DNA of 64,000 nucleotides from Diphasiastrum complanatum (GCA_029204225.1 CM055109.1:6857982-6921981), one strand, 5' to 3'. Positions 11,101 to 20,896 are shown, counted from the stretch's first letter. Program-made: numbers and translations. The notes: generated from the letters alone by a model not told the origin.

Positions 11101-14100
11101 GTGACCATGGGTTGCGTTCCTAAATGGAAGGAGAGAAATGAGTGATCAGACAGAGTAGTGCGTGTGATGTTGAAGGCAGTAATATGAGGGAGAAGAGAGG
11201 GTGATCCCATGAGGTAGTCTACCACACTATGGCCGCCGCTGTGAGGATGACAAGTGAAGTTGTTGGAGGAAGGCCACCTGGCGAGGCCATTGAAAATGGC
11301 AAGCTCATGGGCTTCTCCTAGCTGTAAAAAGTACTCTCCATAACCTGTGATAGGCCCGTCCTCATCTGCAGAATGTCTCAAAAGCCCAAGCTCATCGCTA
11401 TCTAATGCTCTGATACGTAAAGGATCCCGATCTACATCATGAAATAAAGTCTGACGTGATCCAGTCCTGGCATTAAAGTCCCCTACCAATAAAATATGTC
11501 CTCTATCAGAAAACCTGATGATATCACCAGATAATTCCATGTATGGAGAACCGTCCCTGTCTGAGAAAGAAGATGTATCTGGTGGAAAATAACAGACTGC
11601 ATTACAAATTTCCCTGTCCAAACCTATGGGCTCCCCTCTGAGTTGGATCCATATGTATTTGGAGTGATCATCTCTGTGAACCACCTCAAGCACTTTCTGA
11701 GAGGTATCTCTATATAAACATGCTACACCACCAGAACCACGTCCGCCTGCTGATCTGGTCTCTGCTCTGAAAACTGATTCCCATTGGAAACCGGGAAATA
11801 AAGGTAAACCCCGCTCTGCACTCTCATGCGTCTCTGTAAACAATAGTATATCACCACTATCTATGAAATCAATCATATCCCCTGCCGAGGACGAGGTATG
11901 TATCCCGTTACAATTCCGCACTCCAAAACGCAATGAAGATGAAGGTTAAGGCAAGGGTGGAGAAACTGTATTACCTTTAAGTACATCTGCCCAAGTGGTA
12001 TGATGTTGTTCCGTCTGATTTTCAAGCTTAGCTAAAGTAGCTATTTGGGAGGATAGGTCGCTTTTGATGATTGCAACTTCATTCTTGAGTTCTTTGATGG
12101 AGCTTTCTAACTTCTTGAGGTGAGATTGCACAACTAGAAGCATAGAATCGTGATAAGTTTGATTGTTGAGATATTCAAACATTCAGAGTTGATCTTCATG
12201 AAGAAGAGCAATTGCGGCTATGGAAGATAGAGAATCTGCTGGGGAAGATGGGGTCAAGAGGAGAGCAACTATGGTTCTTACCGCATATGTGGTTCTTACC
12301 GCTACTGCACCTGTAAACTTTGGAGGTTTCAAGATCTGCATCTCGTTCAGTTGAACCAGGCTCATCACCCAAATTCCCTGTTGCACTAACTCTTTCAGGT
12401 GCATGGCCAGGCTTCAATTTTTCTATGATCTGCTTTAACATCTGCTCCATGCCATCAACTTTGGCAGAAGTGCATCGATCCTCTGAGAATCATGTGTAGT
12501 ATCACTAGAAGATGCCATTGCAAAAATTATGCAAAAAAAAGCAACTACAGCACAAATAGGCTTTTTTCCACCCCAAACAAGCTACACAGAGGGACTACCT
12601 TGAATTCCTAAAAGAACTGGATAGAATAGATCCTTTACAGCCGAAATATGGCAACCCACAAACTCTTTTTCTTGAAAAAACAGCAAACAAGGGTTTGAAA
12701 CTGACAATCTTCGAAATCAAGAGGAAATAATGAAATAGAGATCTGATAGGCACTACCCCACCCCACTAGCGACCTACCACCAGAAGACTATGGCAAAGCA
12801 CACCCAAGTAGGCTCCAAAATATCTGGCAAACTATCCACATAGACACACAAGAGCATTGCTGCTAAGTCTCCTCCCAGCCACTTGCTGCATAGATTATGA
12901 TGAGGAATGCCTCTCTCTAGGCTCACTTATACACAATCCTCAAGCACCCACTTAACTCTAACCCTTTCCTAACGTCGACACATGGCAAACCCCATGCACA
13001 ACTGACACTTGCCACATGGCAGTACCCTGACACGTTGGCAAGCTAGTAGGACCGTCTGACCCGTGTCATTCATGCACTAGACCAAGTGTCCCAATGAGCA
13101 TATGACACGTGTCTTGTTGACCGGTCAACTCTCCTACTTTTTAGGAGGTCAGTCCAGCAGCCTCTAAATTAAGACCCAGTACCCTATACCACATATAAGC
13201 AGGACAACAAGTTACCAGAAACCTGCTATCTTCATTTTCACAAAAACACCACAGGCCGGTGTGAGCCATTTAATATTTTACAAATTTACAATTTACAAGT
13301 CTGACGTGTTCACACTGAGGCAGTGGTGCTATATCTGTGAATCTGGTTTCTAATTTGGGAAACCACATTTCTCAATTTATGAAACAGGTTGTATGATGCT
13401 ATATGGCATAACATTAATCTCATAGATGTCTCTACAATTCTCCTACATTTACGCACATTTTTAAACTGTTCAAGTTTTGATGTAATTGCTAAGCTTTGAT
13501 TATTTTTTTTTGTTTACATGCATATTGGCCTATATGTCTCCACGTCTTATGTTTAATATTGAATGGTAGAAGTAGCATTAGGCTGATTTTGATTGTTCAA
13601 TGACTGAATCTAGTACTTTTGGAGTTTTTTTCACCACATCTCATATATTTCCAACACCAATATATTGATGGTTTTTAAACCCATCCTATGCTAAAATCCT
13701 AAGCTGTATAGAAACAACTATCTAAATACCTCTTTTTAATTTTATTCTTCATTAAGTCATAAGTAAATTGTATGAGATGTTCTTGAGCAAGTCTGTTGTA
13801 TTCTCTAGCATGATACTCTCTCATTGATTCGAACAGGTCTACTTTAGTTGTGCCACATTTCGACCATAACAAGGCATGCTTTCCTAAAATTTCTGCTTGA
13901 ATTTTGATGTATTAGGGTGCTAATTTTAAATGTGCAACCGATTACAGGCCAGTATTCGAGATTCTATGGAGGGCATCATTATTAAGGAACACCCAGAATG
14001 TGGATTTCAAAAGCAAAATGTGAAATTTCTTGGTGTTCCACACGTTTTGGTGATGTCAGCAACACCAATTCCGCGCACTTTAGCGTTAGCTCTTCATGGT

Positions 14101-17100
14101 GACATGGCATTGAGTCAGGTACATGGGAAAGAGGCAATTCATATCTTGTCATTTGAACTTTTATCAAAAATTACCTGCATGGAAATTGCTAGCTTCCACT
14201 ATCAATGTTTTACGTTATTATTTATATGGGATGAAGATAACTGAAATACCACCTGGGAGACCTCCAACTATAACGTATACATTCTATGGAGATGAAAAAG
14301 GGCGTCAAGCAGCACATAAGGTACCTTTAGTTCCCTTTTCAATGTTACTCTATTTGCAACGAGATATTTATATGCAAATCAAACTTCTGCGGTGTGCTAT
14401 TTGCATGACGACTTGCGGATATGCAACTTAGTTTCTCAATTATTCTGTACCTGAAAATGTGATTTGATAAGAAAGAAACTTGCTGTCAAATAATTAACCC
14501 TAATAGGAAGAATAACAAACTAAACTGGGCATGCAGTTAACATTAGGATCTCAGGAACTTTGAACATGTGGTGGTTTGCTGAACACTAAAGGCTATGAAA
14601 ACCAATAGTTGTGAGTACTTGGAGTTCATTGATGTGCTTTCATCCGTTCATGGCTATGCATCCAAATACGAGCTGGATTTAGTGTTTGGTTTTAGAATGG
14701 ATTTGTGTCACATCAAGCTACCATACATTGGCACACTAGATGAATGGATCGACAGGAGTATATTGCAGCCTGAAAGTCTAGAGAGCTTTAAGGAATATAT
14801 TGCAGAGGAACTATGCTACAAAAATAGCTAAATATAGAAATTTAGAGCTTGTATTTTAGTGGAGCTGGTGAAGTATTGGAGATACCATTTCTATTTCATA
14901 CAATAGTCTATTGTAGCTCACTTCCTGGGATGGCGGCTTAAGTTTAGAATGTTCAAATGCTAAAACCAATATTTAATTTCTGGATAATATGTTCAAGTTG
15001 AAGTAGCATTGCATGGATCAAGTTTGAAGGACATGATAGCTGATTGTTAGTCCTTACGCAATATACGCTATAACCCAAAATTCTGACCGGAGCTAAGTGA
15101 GAGACTTTTCTCATAGACCAGGACAATTGAATCTGTCATCCTAAACCGATGGAATCACCAAAATGTTTTATCATCTGATTCCCAATATCTTTCTCGTACT
15201 ACTGGCTTTAAACAATTTCAAATCTAACTATAATTATGGACTCCCTACAATAGAACTTTCTTTGACATAACATTTTTATGACATGGTAGAAACTGTAAGT
15301 CATTGATTGATTGTTCTCATTATGGCCATACTATTTAAAAAAAATGAAGATGCATAGCTTGTACCATTATGTTAGCCCTGTTGAAGGCACTCCAGTATAA
15401 AACTCCTGATGTGCTCTTTGAGATAATTATGGTCAATACTATATTTTGTGTTCTACAGATGGTACATAAGGAGCTTGAAAAGGGTGGCCAAGTTTTTGTC
15501 ATATATCCTGTCATAGAAGACTCTGAAGAGCTACCAGATTTGAGATCAGCTGTAGTTGAATATGGTAAACTGAGCACAGAGTTTAAAGATTTCAAAGTTG
15601 GGCTTGCACATGGACGTATGAAAGTGCATGAAAAGGAGGAAGCCTTGAGTGATTTCAGAGAAGGGAAGACTCAGCTTTTGATTTCCACAACAGTTATTGA
15701 AGTTGGCGTAGATATCCCTGAGGCCTCGATGATTGTAGTAGAGCATGCAGAAAGGTATGGCATGGCACAGTTACATCAACTAAGAGGCCGTGTAGGTAGA
15801 GGAAGTAGAGAGTCTTCCTGTATTCTTCTATCCTCCAGTCCAAGCGCGCTGAACCGTTTAAAAATACTTGAAGCATCAAAAGATGGATTTTATCTGGCAG
15901 AAGAAGATTTAAAGCATCGTGGGCCTGGAGATTTGTTAGGTAAGCGGCAGTCAGGATATCTTCCAGAGTTCAGTATAGCTCGACTGGAGGAAGATGGTGA
16001 AATTTTGGAGCAAGCTCGTGAAGCTGCAGAGGTAATCAACTACTTCACTTTCTCTTTTGTCTTTGAAGCTTTACCTTTATCCTGGGCTGATCACTTGATG
16101 TTTTTTCCTCATGCTTTTCATTGCATCACCCAAGTCTGCTTCTAGATTGTGTGTTGAGCAGAAACTAGTTCTTTCCTTTACTGTTGAGAAGCAATTGTCT
16201 TCTTGTAGCGAGAAAGCACCACTAACGTCATACAAGGCTTTTTCATGCTTTATTTCTTGCCAATCATTCATGCACATGTCATCATAGATTCTGTAGCTGT
16301 AAGGTAGATGTGAGGTAAGTGCTATTCTTGAACGTAATTGGCCAACCTCTCTCAGGAAACTATATCTTTTGTATGACATACTTCAGCTTCTTAGCATTCA
16401 TTTTTCTCGTTCGTCACTTCACTTTCACGAGAGAATGATCATTCGTTGCATACTTCTAGCCTTCTCCATACACCAACTCTTCTCTCAGATAAATACTGCT
16501 CAAAGTTAGAGCCATGTGATTATTAATAATCTAGTTATCTTAGCACATCGGTGTTCCTGGAAAAAAAATTCAGCCATGTAATGTGAGCAGAACCCAATAT
16601 AAGTATGATAAATTATCACGTTTTGCACCAAAGACTCTGGGGGATATTGCTGTTTCCTTAACATGACACCATGGCTCTATTTTGAATCAACTGGTTCTTA
16701 CATTTGTCTTGATTTATCTTGTTTGTCATGCTAAGTCCCTTCTCATAAGGTTTTGTTTTGCATTAGAAGTAGCTGTGGCTCTGACATCTATTAGATATTT
16801 AAGTAATTCTGTCAAAGATTATGCTTCAAATCGCTCCTCTCATACTTCGGAAATTTGGAGAGTGCTGAGTGCATGACACGTGCCGTAATGCCAGATTGAA
16901 GCTTATGTTATGAGCTCAAGGCATTTCTGTGTTTTGTTTTGCGTGGGTGAACCCTTCACACACATTTTAAAAAGAACTGTGACACTAAAAAAATATCTTC
17001 GATTGTATTGTAGGAAATTGTGGAGCAGTCTCAAAGTCTTGAGGCCTTACCACATTTAAAACGGGAGCTTAGCATGCGGCGACCACCTGGAACTTTGAGC

Positions 17101-17103
17101 TAA
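3680..17103 (+). CDS. RECG: ATP-dependent DNA helicase RecG, organelle type (3' part; join of six exons)
   Basis: Join 3680-3829, 4132-4275, 13948-14118, 14237-14320, 15459-16031 and 17014-17103 gives 403 residues in one frame ending in TAA. All junctions have GT donors and AG acceptors and all are phase 0. RecG is a superfamily 2 helicase that remodels forks and recombination intermediates; plant homologues act in plastids and mitochondria, where they limit recombination between short repeats (family knowledge). Visible motifs are Ia ([11 protein letters not shown]), LLTGS, GTHSLI, II (DEQHRFGV), III ([14 protein letters not shown]), IV (YPVIEDSEE), V ([17 protein letters not shown]) and VI ([17 protein letters not shown]), then the RecG C-terminal block [18 protein letters not shown]. 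The transit peptide, wedge/OB domain and Walker A lie left of the window. All motifs look intact, so the gene is probably functional. Intron 2 (9.67 kb) holds an antisense LINE. Confidence 0.93.
4132..4275 (+). CDS. RECG: RECG exon: GTHSLI and DEQHRFG (motif II)
   Basis: 48 codons from [10 protein letters not shown] to RERFNSK, containing the DEQH-type Walker B box of RecG. The acceptor is atttag|G and the donor AAG|gtccag. The frame stays open for about 70 nt into the intron, so the donor was placed by homology and the GT. Confidence 0.9.
4710..4810 (+). repeat. Short dispersed repeat with GGAACG/CGTTCC core, copy 1
   Basis: A TTAGTTGTCTGTTCC-like start is followed by overlapping GGAACG, CGCGTTCC and TTCGGAACG words, then an A-rich end. 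It lies in RECG intron 2. Related copies are at 18806-18910 and, inverted, 20095-20180. Confidence 0.55.
5381..5413. repeat. GC-rich GCGGGCCAGCA micro-repeat
   Basis: GCGGGCCAGCA occurs twice, with a GGGCCAGC between the copies. It is a small GC-rich island in AT-rich intron sequence. Confidence 0.6.
5494..5505 (-). other. LTR-retrotransposon primer binding site remnant (initiator Met tRNA)
   Basis: The minus strand reads TGGTATCAGAGC, the usual primer site of plant copia and many gypsy elements. The sequence to its right (5506 to about 5960, rich in CCTCCAA and AGATCCAAACCCT words) is then probably the decayed 5' LTR of a minus-strand element whose body is lost. Confidence 0.5.
5791..6475. 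repeat. Imperfect direct repeats in RECG intron 2
   Basis: The word AGATCCAAACCCT recurs near 5801 and 5837 within a duplicated stretch. A longer unit beginning TCCATACCTC, with CCAAGG and CCTG(C/T)CCTTA(A/T)CCAA blocks, is present at 6287-6345 and 6403-6475. No reading frame is supported here. Confidence 0.55.
6612..7060 (+). mobile_element. LTR-like fragment, same family as 45.0-45.3 and 62.9-63.4 kb
   Basis: It starts with TGTCATGCCC and near 6985-7040 carries a GGGGGCTTGATCCAA...GATCTAAGTTTGGTTGG block. This parallels the end of the LTR at 62891-63361 (GGGGGCTAGGTCCAA...GATCTAGGTTTGG) and the fragment near 45200. No primer site follows it here, so it is a solo or truncated LTR. The borders are approximate. 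Confidence 0.4.
7061..8068. other. RECG intron 2, no gene seen
   Basis: I see no coding frame with family resemblance. Short open frames are present but look like chance. GGCAACACAT at 8071-8080 abuts the tail of LINE copy 2. Confidence 0.5.
8081..8118 (-). repeat. LINE copy 2 polyadenylation signal and CT tail
   Basis: On the minus strand AATAAAGC is followed by a few T and then (CT)n to the element end, the same arrangement as at 3182-3215. Confidence 0.75.
8328..11933 (-). pseudogene. LINE ORF2: endonuclease-reverse transcriptase with two in-frame TAG codons
   Basis: One frame runs about 1,200 codons from 11933 to 8328, interrupted only by TAG at 10094-10092 and TAG at 8702-8700. The endonuclease (first ~280 residues) shows [32 protein letters not shown] and [11 protein letters not shown] shows [18 protein letters not shown], the FVDFR(stop)AFD block, ILLYADDVV (9795-9806) and [11 protein letters not shown]. 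The zinc-binding end is [19 protein letters not shown]. The second stop falls where LINE copy 1 encodes Gln (LQSLI). Downstream of it the frame continues to a stop at 8328. The nominal start at 11933 is TTG, so the true start is unclear. Confidence 0.88.
11946..12518 (-). pseudogene. LINE ORF1 remnant, coiled-coil
   Basis: ATG at 12518 opens [17 protein letters not shown]; a frameshift near 12455 leads into [12 protein letters not shown]; a further frame change and a TGA near 12184 precede a 78-codon coiled-coil stretch (MFEYLNNQ..., with [17 protein letters not shown]) ending in TAA at 11948-11946. That TAA is in the same frame as ORF2, only five codons before the first ORF2 codon. The coiled coil fits the RNA-binding trimerisation role of LINE ORF1 proteins; I see no zinc knuckle. 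Confidence 0.55.
12658..13947. other. RECG intron 2 right part, or LINE 5' UTR
   Basis: No coding frame. 12960-13140 is rich in ACACATGGCA, ACACTTG and GACACGTG words and carries two perfect palindromes. If the LINE 5' end is not at 12647 this could be its promoter region. Confidence 0.35.
13104..13129. promoter_or_regulatory. Two adjacent perfect palindromes (G-box type and W-box type cores)
   Basis: GACACGTGTC (13104-13113) contains the CACGTG G-box. GTTGACCGGTCAAC (13116-13129) contains inverted TTGAC W-box cores. They are two bases apart. A regulatory role is inference; the site is deep in an intron, upstream of an antisense LINE. Confidence 0.35.
13948..14118 (+). CDS. RECG: RECG exon: motif III
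   Basis: 57 codons from ASIRDSMEG to DMALSQ, with [14 protein letters not shown]. The acceptor is gattacag|G and the donor CAG|gtacat. The stretch before motif III (residues about 5-25 of the exon) is the variable insert seen in plant RECG proteins. It lies 9.67 kb from the previous exon. Confidence 0.9.
14237..14320 (+). CDS. RECG: RECG exon: [10 protein letters not shown] segment
   Basis: 28 codons joining motif III to motif IV. The match to the RecG TxxPxGR-type strand sets the frame. The acceptor gatgaag|A has a weak pyrimidine tract; the donor is AAG|gtacct. The short 118-nt intron before it keeps phase 0. Confidence 0.82.
15459..16031 (+). CDS. RECG: RECG exon: motifs IV to VI and C-terminal helicase lobe
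   Basis: 191 codons from [10 protein letters not shown] to EQAREAAE. It contains [22 protein letters not shown], motif V, motif VI with the QxxGRxGR core, and [13 protein letters not shown]. The acceptor is tctacag|A and the donor GAG|gtaatc. The open frame extends both ways into introns, but the RecG homology stops at these borders. Confidence 0.93.
16221..16449. repeat. 230-bp direct repeat, copy 1 (RECG last intron)
   Basis: Nearly identical to 19077-19305, starting ACTAACGTCATACAAGG and ending near ATGATCATT(C/T)GTTGC. On the minus strand both copies are open for about 55 codons, but five of eight differences counted in part of that frame change the amino acid, so coding constraint is not supported. 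Confidence 0.85.
17014..17103 (+). CDS. RECG: RECG last exon and stop
   Basis: 29 codons from [12 protein letters not shown] to PGTLS, then [13 protein letters not shown] matches the conserved plant RECG C-terminus. The acceptor is attgtag|G. Confidence 0.88.
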   Translation, partial: EIVEQSQSLEALPHLKRELSMRRPPGTLS

Positions 17104-18805
17104 CACCATCAATGGTGGTGCTCTGAGTTAAGGAGATCCAAGATCATGCATGTGAAAAATTAGTAGCCTGTAAAATTATCAAATTCTGACTAGTCTCTGA
17201 TGTAAATTAAGTTGCAATGTTTTGGGACTCTCAAGTTGCTTTTTCATGTGCTCGGTATTCGATGCCAGGATTTAACTGTGACTTGATCAGTTGGTCTCAT
17301 ATTCTCTCGTTGATTGTAAACAGATTTTGTATCAAATTCCAATATGCGAGCCAAAAATCATATCTGTCTAATTCTTCAGACTCGCTCTGATCTACTGTTA
17401 AGATAGATGGTTATCTTTTAGTGTGTTTCAAGGACTAGAAAATTATCTGGAAAATTCTTCAATCTATCATATAAGATGTCTGGGATGAAATGATATCACA
17501 TAGGATTTGATGAATTGATTATGTCCCTAGCTAGTTCAACTGCAGACATCCATATCCCCATTATGTTTCGGTATCAGTCTTACTATAAACTCTTTTCTGA
17601 GATCAGTTAATGACTTACAAAGACAGTCGATTGTACAGATAAGGCAAGGCATCAATTACCCATATCTGCGGCATATATTTTGTATTTACTCATTTCTAAG
17701 GATGTGGAATTCTCTAATCTCAATGGTAAACATTGATGTTTCTAATGAGGTGAGATAATAGCAAAATCCCTTATATGCTGGTAGTACCTGAAACCCTATA
17801 ATGACGAGCAAAATGTAGCACAAAATAAGATGGCATCACTCCACTTGAAACTGATGCAAACTCGATGTTCAAATGTAGGACTGCATTCTAATTTTCCATT
17901 TGTTCCAAGGTTACGGACTGCAAATTACGCACAACAATGTACGCTATATCTACAATTTAATCGATAGGCACTAAGGCTCAGTACAAACCAGTTAGCATTA
18001 CAGGTACTGGGCACTGAAGAATCCAAAGGTTGAACAGATAGTATAGATAGCCCATATGGCCAAGCAGAGAATATATCGGCATCAGCAACCAGCATCCAGG
18101 TTTTGTCCAAATAGCAATCAATGGGGCTTAATGACAGTATATTTTATGATTTGCCACATGGCATACATGCCACTTGCCTCTTTTCAATCGTTAATTATGA
18201 AAATGTGGCAAAATCTGAATGTCTATGACAAATTCCAGCTTAATTTATCCCGTGCCATTAACATATGAGCAACAGCAACAGGTGGCTTTGAAACAGCTTG
18301 AATACAGGGACTTGGGCATAAAGGCCTCAGGTGTCCTCAAAAGTACTCTCATTTTCAGATTTGAACTTTGTTGGTCAAGCTCAAACGCAAATTCTTAGTG
18401 AACATACTAACAGCTGGAGAACAACTTTTGTTGGTGAGTGCTTCAACAATTGACTAATTTGTGCTTGAGGATGACAGAAACTACTAAATATCAATAAGAA
18501 GGAAAACTGTGAACTCTAATTGTCAATATTTTAGCTTTCAATGAAAACCATATTCTACATTTGGTAATGTTTTAAAACAAGTACTTCAAATAGAAGAGAA
18601 ACTGTCATATCATTAATTTGCTCACATTGTTTGTGCATTTTCTTAACAAACACATTGTCTTTAACACACAGCAATCAAAATCCATTTGATTCACTATCAT
18701 TTATTAATCAGTGAGCAGCAGCACTCGGTAATTGAACAAAAATATGCATCAATTTGTTCTATTGTTGCTTGCCTTGAAATTTGTGAATCTCAAATGAAAA
18801 CTATA
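17104..18805. other. RECG 3' UTR and downstream intergenic DNA
   Basis: AT-rich sequence after the RECG stop. No clear AATAAA, no further exon and no mobile element recognised. Confidence 0.5.
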
Positions 18806-18910
18806 GCTTAGAAGCCCGTTCCGAGCAAAATGGGTCGGAACGTTCCATTGTACGTTCCGGAACGTACTGGGTCAGAATGAGTTTATTTACAATGTAAAAA
18901 AAATAAACAT
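18806..18910 (+). repeat. Short dispersed repeat with GGAACG/CGTTCC core, copy 2
   Basis: An AGAAGCCCGTTCC-like start, then GGAACGTTCC and GTTCCGGAACG, then an A-rich stretch. Same plan as copy 1 at 4710-4810. Confidence 0.55.
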
Positions 18911-18961
18911 AATACGCTGGTTTTCTGTGAAATCTATTGAGGTAACACCCTGCTGGCCCGG

Positions 18962-19014
18962 GACTTCACCATTTCACAACACCTGCTGGTGCACGACTTC
19001 ACCATTTCACAACA
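18962..19014. repeat. 20-bp direct repeat
   Basis: GACTTCACCATTTCACAACA occurs perfectly at 18962-18981 and 18995-19014, separated by 13 bases. Confidence 0.85.
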
Positions 19015-19076
19015 GCGAGCAGGGAACACTCATGTGCTTAGATAACAGAATTATCAGACAATTCAAATAGCGCACG

Positions 19077-19305
19077 ACTAACGTCATACAAGGCTTTTTC
19101 ATGCTTTATTTCTTGCCAATCATTCATGCACATGTCATCATATATTTTGTAGTTGTAAGGTAGATGTGTGGTAAGTGCTATTCTTGAACATAATTGACCA
19201 ACCTCTCTCAATAAACTATATCTTTTGTATGACATATTTCAGCTTCTTAGCATTCATTTTTCTCGTTTGTCACTTCAATTTCACAAGAGAATGATCATTT
19301 GTTGC
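19077..19305. repeat. 230-bp direct repeat, copy 2 (2 kb downstream of RECG)
   Basis: Second copy of the segment at 16221-16449. The first ~65 bases are identical and the rest has scattered substitutions. It is flanked by short direct repeats on both sides (18962-19014 and 19311-19361). Confidence 0.85.
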
Positions 19306-19310
19306 CTCAG

Positions 19311-19361
19311 ATTTTTGGTCCTCATTTCACAGATTCCTCATTTTTTGGTCCTCATTTCACA
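19311..19361. repeat. Short tandem repeat, TTTTTGGTCCTCATTTCACA
   Basis: Two copies with a 9-base spacer, followed by another GGTCCTCC. Confidence 0.75.
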
Positions 19362-20094
19362 AATGCTATGGTCCTCCCTAAAAAAAATAATTAAACTCCC
19401 TGACAATTCTAGTGTTTTTTGGATTTTTTTTGCATATTTTGGGCTGTTTTTGGGGGTGGGAACAAAAAAGAACTATGGTGAACCGTACACATTTCTCAGA
19501 TTCTATGCTTCAAACAAATTTGTGCATGTTTGTCTATGCATGATTTAAGCAAGAGCATATCTCTATTTTGCATGAGTGATTTGCTTCTCTTGTATACAAT
19601 AGTAACCTTAGAAACCCGTACCCTTTTGGGCAGAAACGTATTGTATGACCTGTTGGCCGTGATCTTCCTTCTTGATAATATATTGATGGATGCTTTATAA
19701 TGCATTCAAGGATACTAGATATCAGAAACGTTGGAAAACATAACAAAGATAATCTGGATTCTTTTGTTTAAAATTATAGCTATTTGACAATTATTAGTTG
19801 TGATCATAACATGAGTGACCTCCACGGCCAGCAATTGGGGTGATCATCCCTTGGACCACAATGGACCACCACCACCATATCGGTTACTATTATGTCCTCC
19901 ATCTCTGTCATATCCTCAATCTTGATGTCCATGTCTTCTCTGACGCTAGATAATGCATATCTTCTTTGACTGCTATTCACGTTAATCCCAAATTGCTATT
20001 TGAACCACGTTATATATATGTGAGCTAGAAACGCTATCTAAGCCATGCTATATACCTTGATTCAGTTTCTTAATCTCAATTGCTTTGTTAAAAA
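19362..20094. other. Intergenic, nothing recognised
   Basis: AT-rich, no coding resemblance. The small open frames on both strands have no family features. Confidence 0.5.
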
Positions 20095-20180
20095 CTACAT
20101 ATTTTTTCAAAGAAAAATTTGGCCAACTTTCGGAATAGAACGCGTTCTAGTTCTATTCCGGAATGGGCAACTATGGTAGT
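20095..20180 (-). repeat. Short dispersed repeat with GGAACG/CGTTCC core, copy 3 (inverted)
   Basis: The minus strand starts TAGTTGCCCATTCCGG, then AGAACGCGTTCT and ATTCCG, then an A/T-rich end, matching the order in copies 1 and 2. Confidence 0.5.
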
Positions 20181-20815
20181 AGTATATAGAGTAAAATTAA
20201 TCACTTTTTAGTGCATTCACTTATTGCCTTGGCATTTGTGATATTTAACATTTGCAATTGTCTTCAATAACTAGCACTATAGAAGGATCAATTTGATGTT
20301 ACCATATTGCAAAGTGTAGCTAAAAAAATGGCATAAAAATCAAAGCCTCTACTCTCACAAGAGTTGGGTTGGATAGGCTTGCTATTGTGGCCTATTTGAT
20401 GCAACCTCAAATTGGAACTGACATAATAGGGAGCCTTGTGCTCTATGCCTTCCAATTGATGTATAGTGTATATATTGTGGAATTTTGCATTCAATCAGAT
20501 TTTTTGTTGTTTTTGTTGTAATTGTTACTTTTGTTTGATTGTCTTTAGTTTGTAAAATATTAGGCGACTTGTTACAAATAAGCATGCAACAAACTAAGAT
20601 GCAATTCACCAATTTAGAAATAGATTGTTACAAGCACAAGTTGCTTATAGTAGACCTTGAAATGATTGATCCATCATATGTACACAAGATTGAAAATTGT
20701 AACTAAAACCAAGTGCAATCAAAATAGCACTTGTTTATCCAAAATAGAAGCCACTCCAAGGATTTGTAGGGAGACAAATAAGATCTTTGGTTGTGACACA
20801 TGATTAGGAACTAAT

Positions 20816-20896
20816 GGGCTTTGTGCCCTTTTGTTGAAAATTGTTCAAATGGGCTTTATGCCCTTTGGTTGAAAGTTATGAAAGGGCCTTATGCCC
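20816..20896. repeat. Three hairpin-forming GGGC...GCCC units
   Basis: GGGCTTTGTGCCC, GGGCTTTATGCCC and GGGCCTTATGCCC occur about 34 bases apart, with TTG(G/T)TTGAAA(G/A) spacers. Each can fold as a GGGC/GCCC stem. Confidence 0.7.

Larger units (their letters stand above)
8079..12647 (-). mobile_element. LINE copy 2, nearly full length, antisense to RECG
   Basis: Non-LTR retrotransposon with a decayed ORF1 (12518-11946) and a long ORF2 (11933-8328): APE-type endonuclease, reverse transcriptase, and a C-terminal CX2CX9HX4C zinc-binding segment. The 3' end has AATAAA (plus-strand 8113-8118) and a CT tail (8081-8105). ATGGCAACAC at 8069-8078 and ATGGCAACCC at 12648-12657 may be a 10-bp target-site duplication with one mismatch, which would give a 4.57-kb insertion. 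The right border is therefore tentative; the 5' UTR could extend further towards 13.2 kb. Confidence 0.88.

Noticed and set aside
8069-12657. Certain target-site duplication for LINE copy 2
   Set aside because: ATGGCAAC recurs at both ends but the longer match has a mismatch, and a 130-bp 5' UTR is short. Kept only as a tentative border.
16077-16379. 100-codon minus-strand frame, with a similar frame at 19038-19235
   Set aside because: Both lie in a duplicated non-coding repeat. In the part compared, five of eight differences change the amino acid, and the frame in copy 1 overlaps a RECG intron. No sign of coding constraint.
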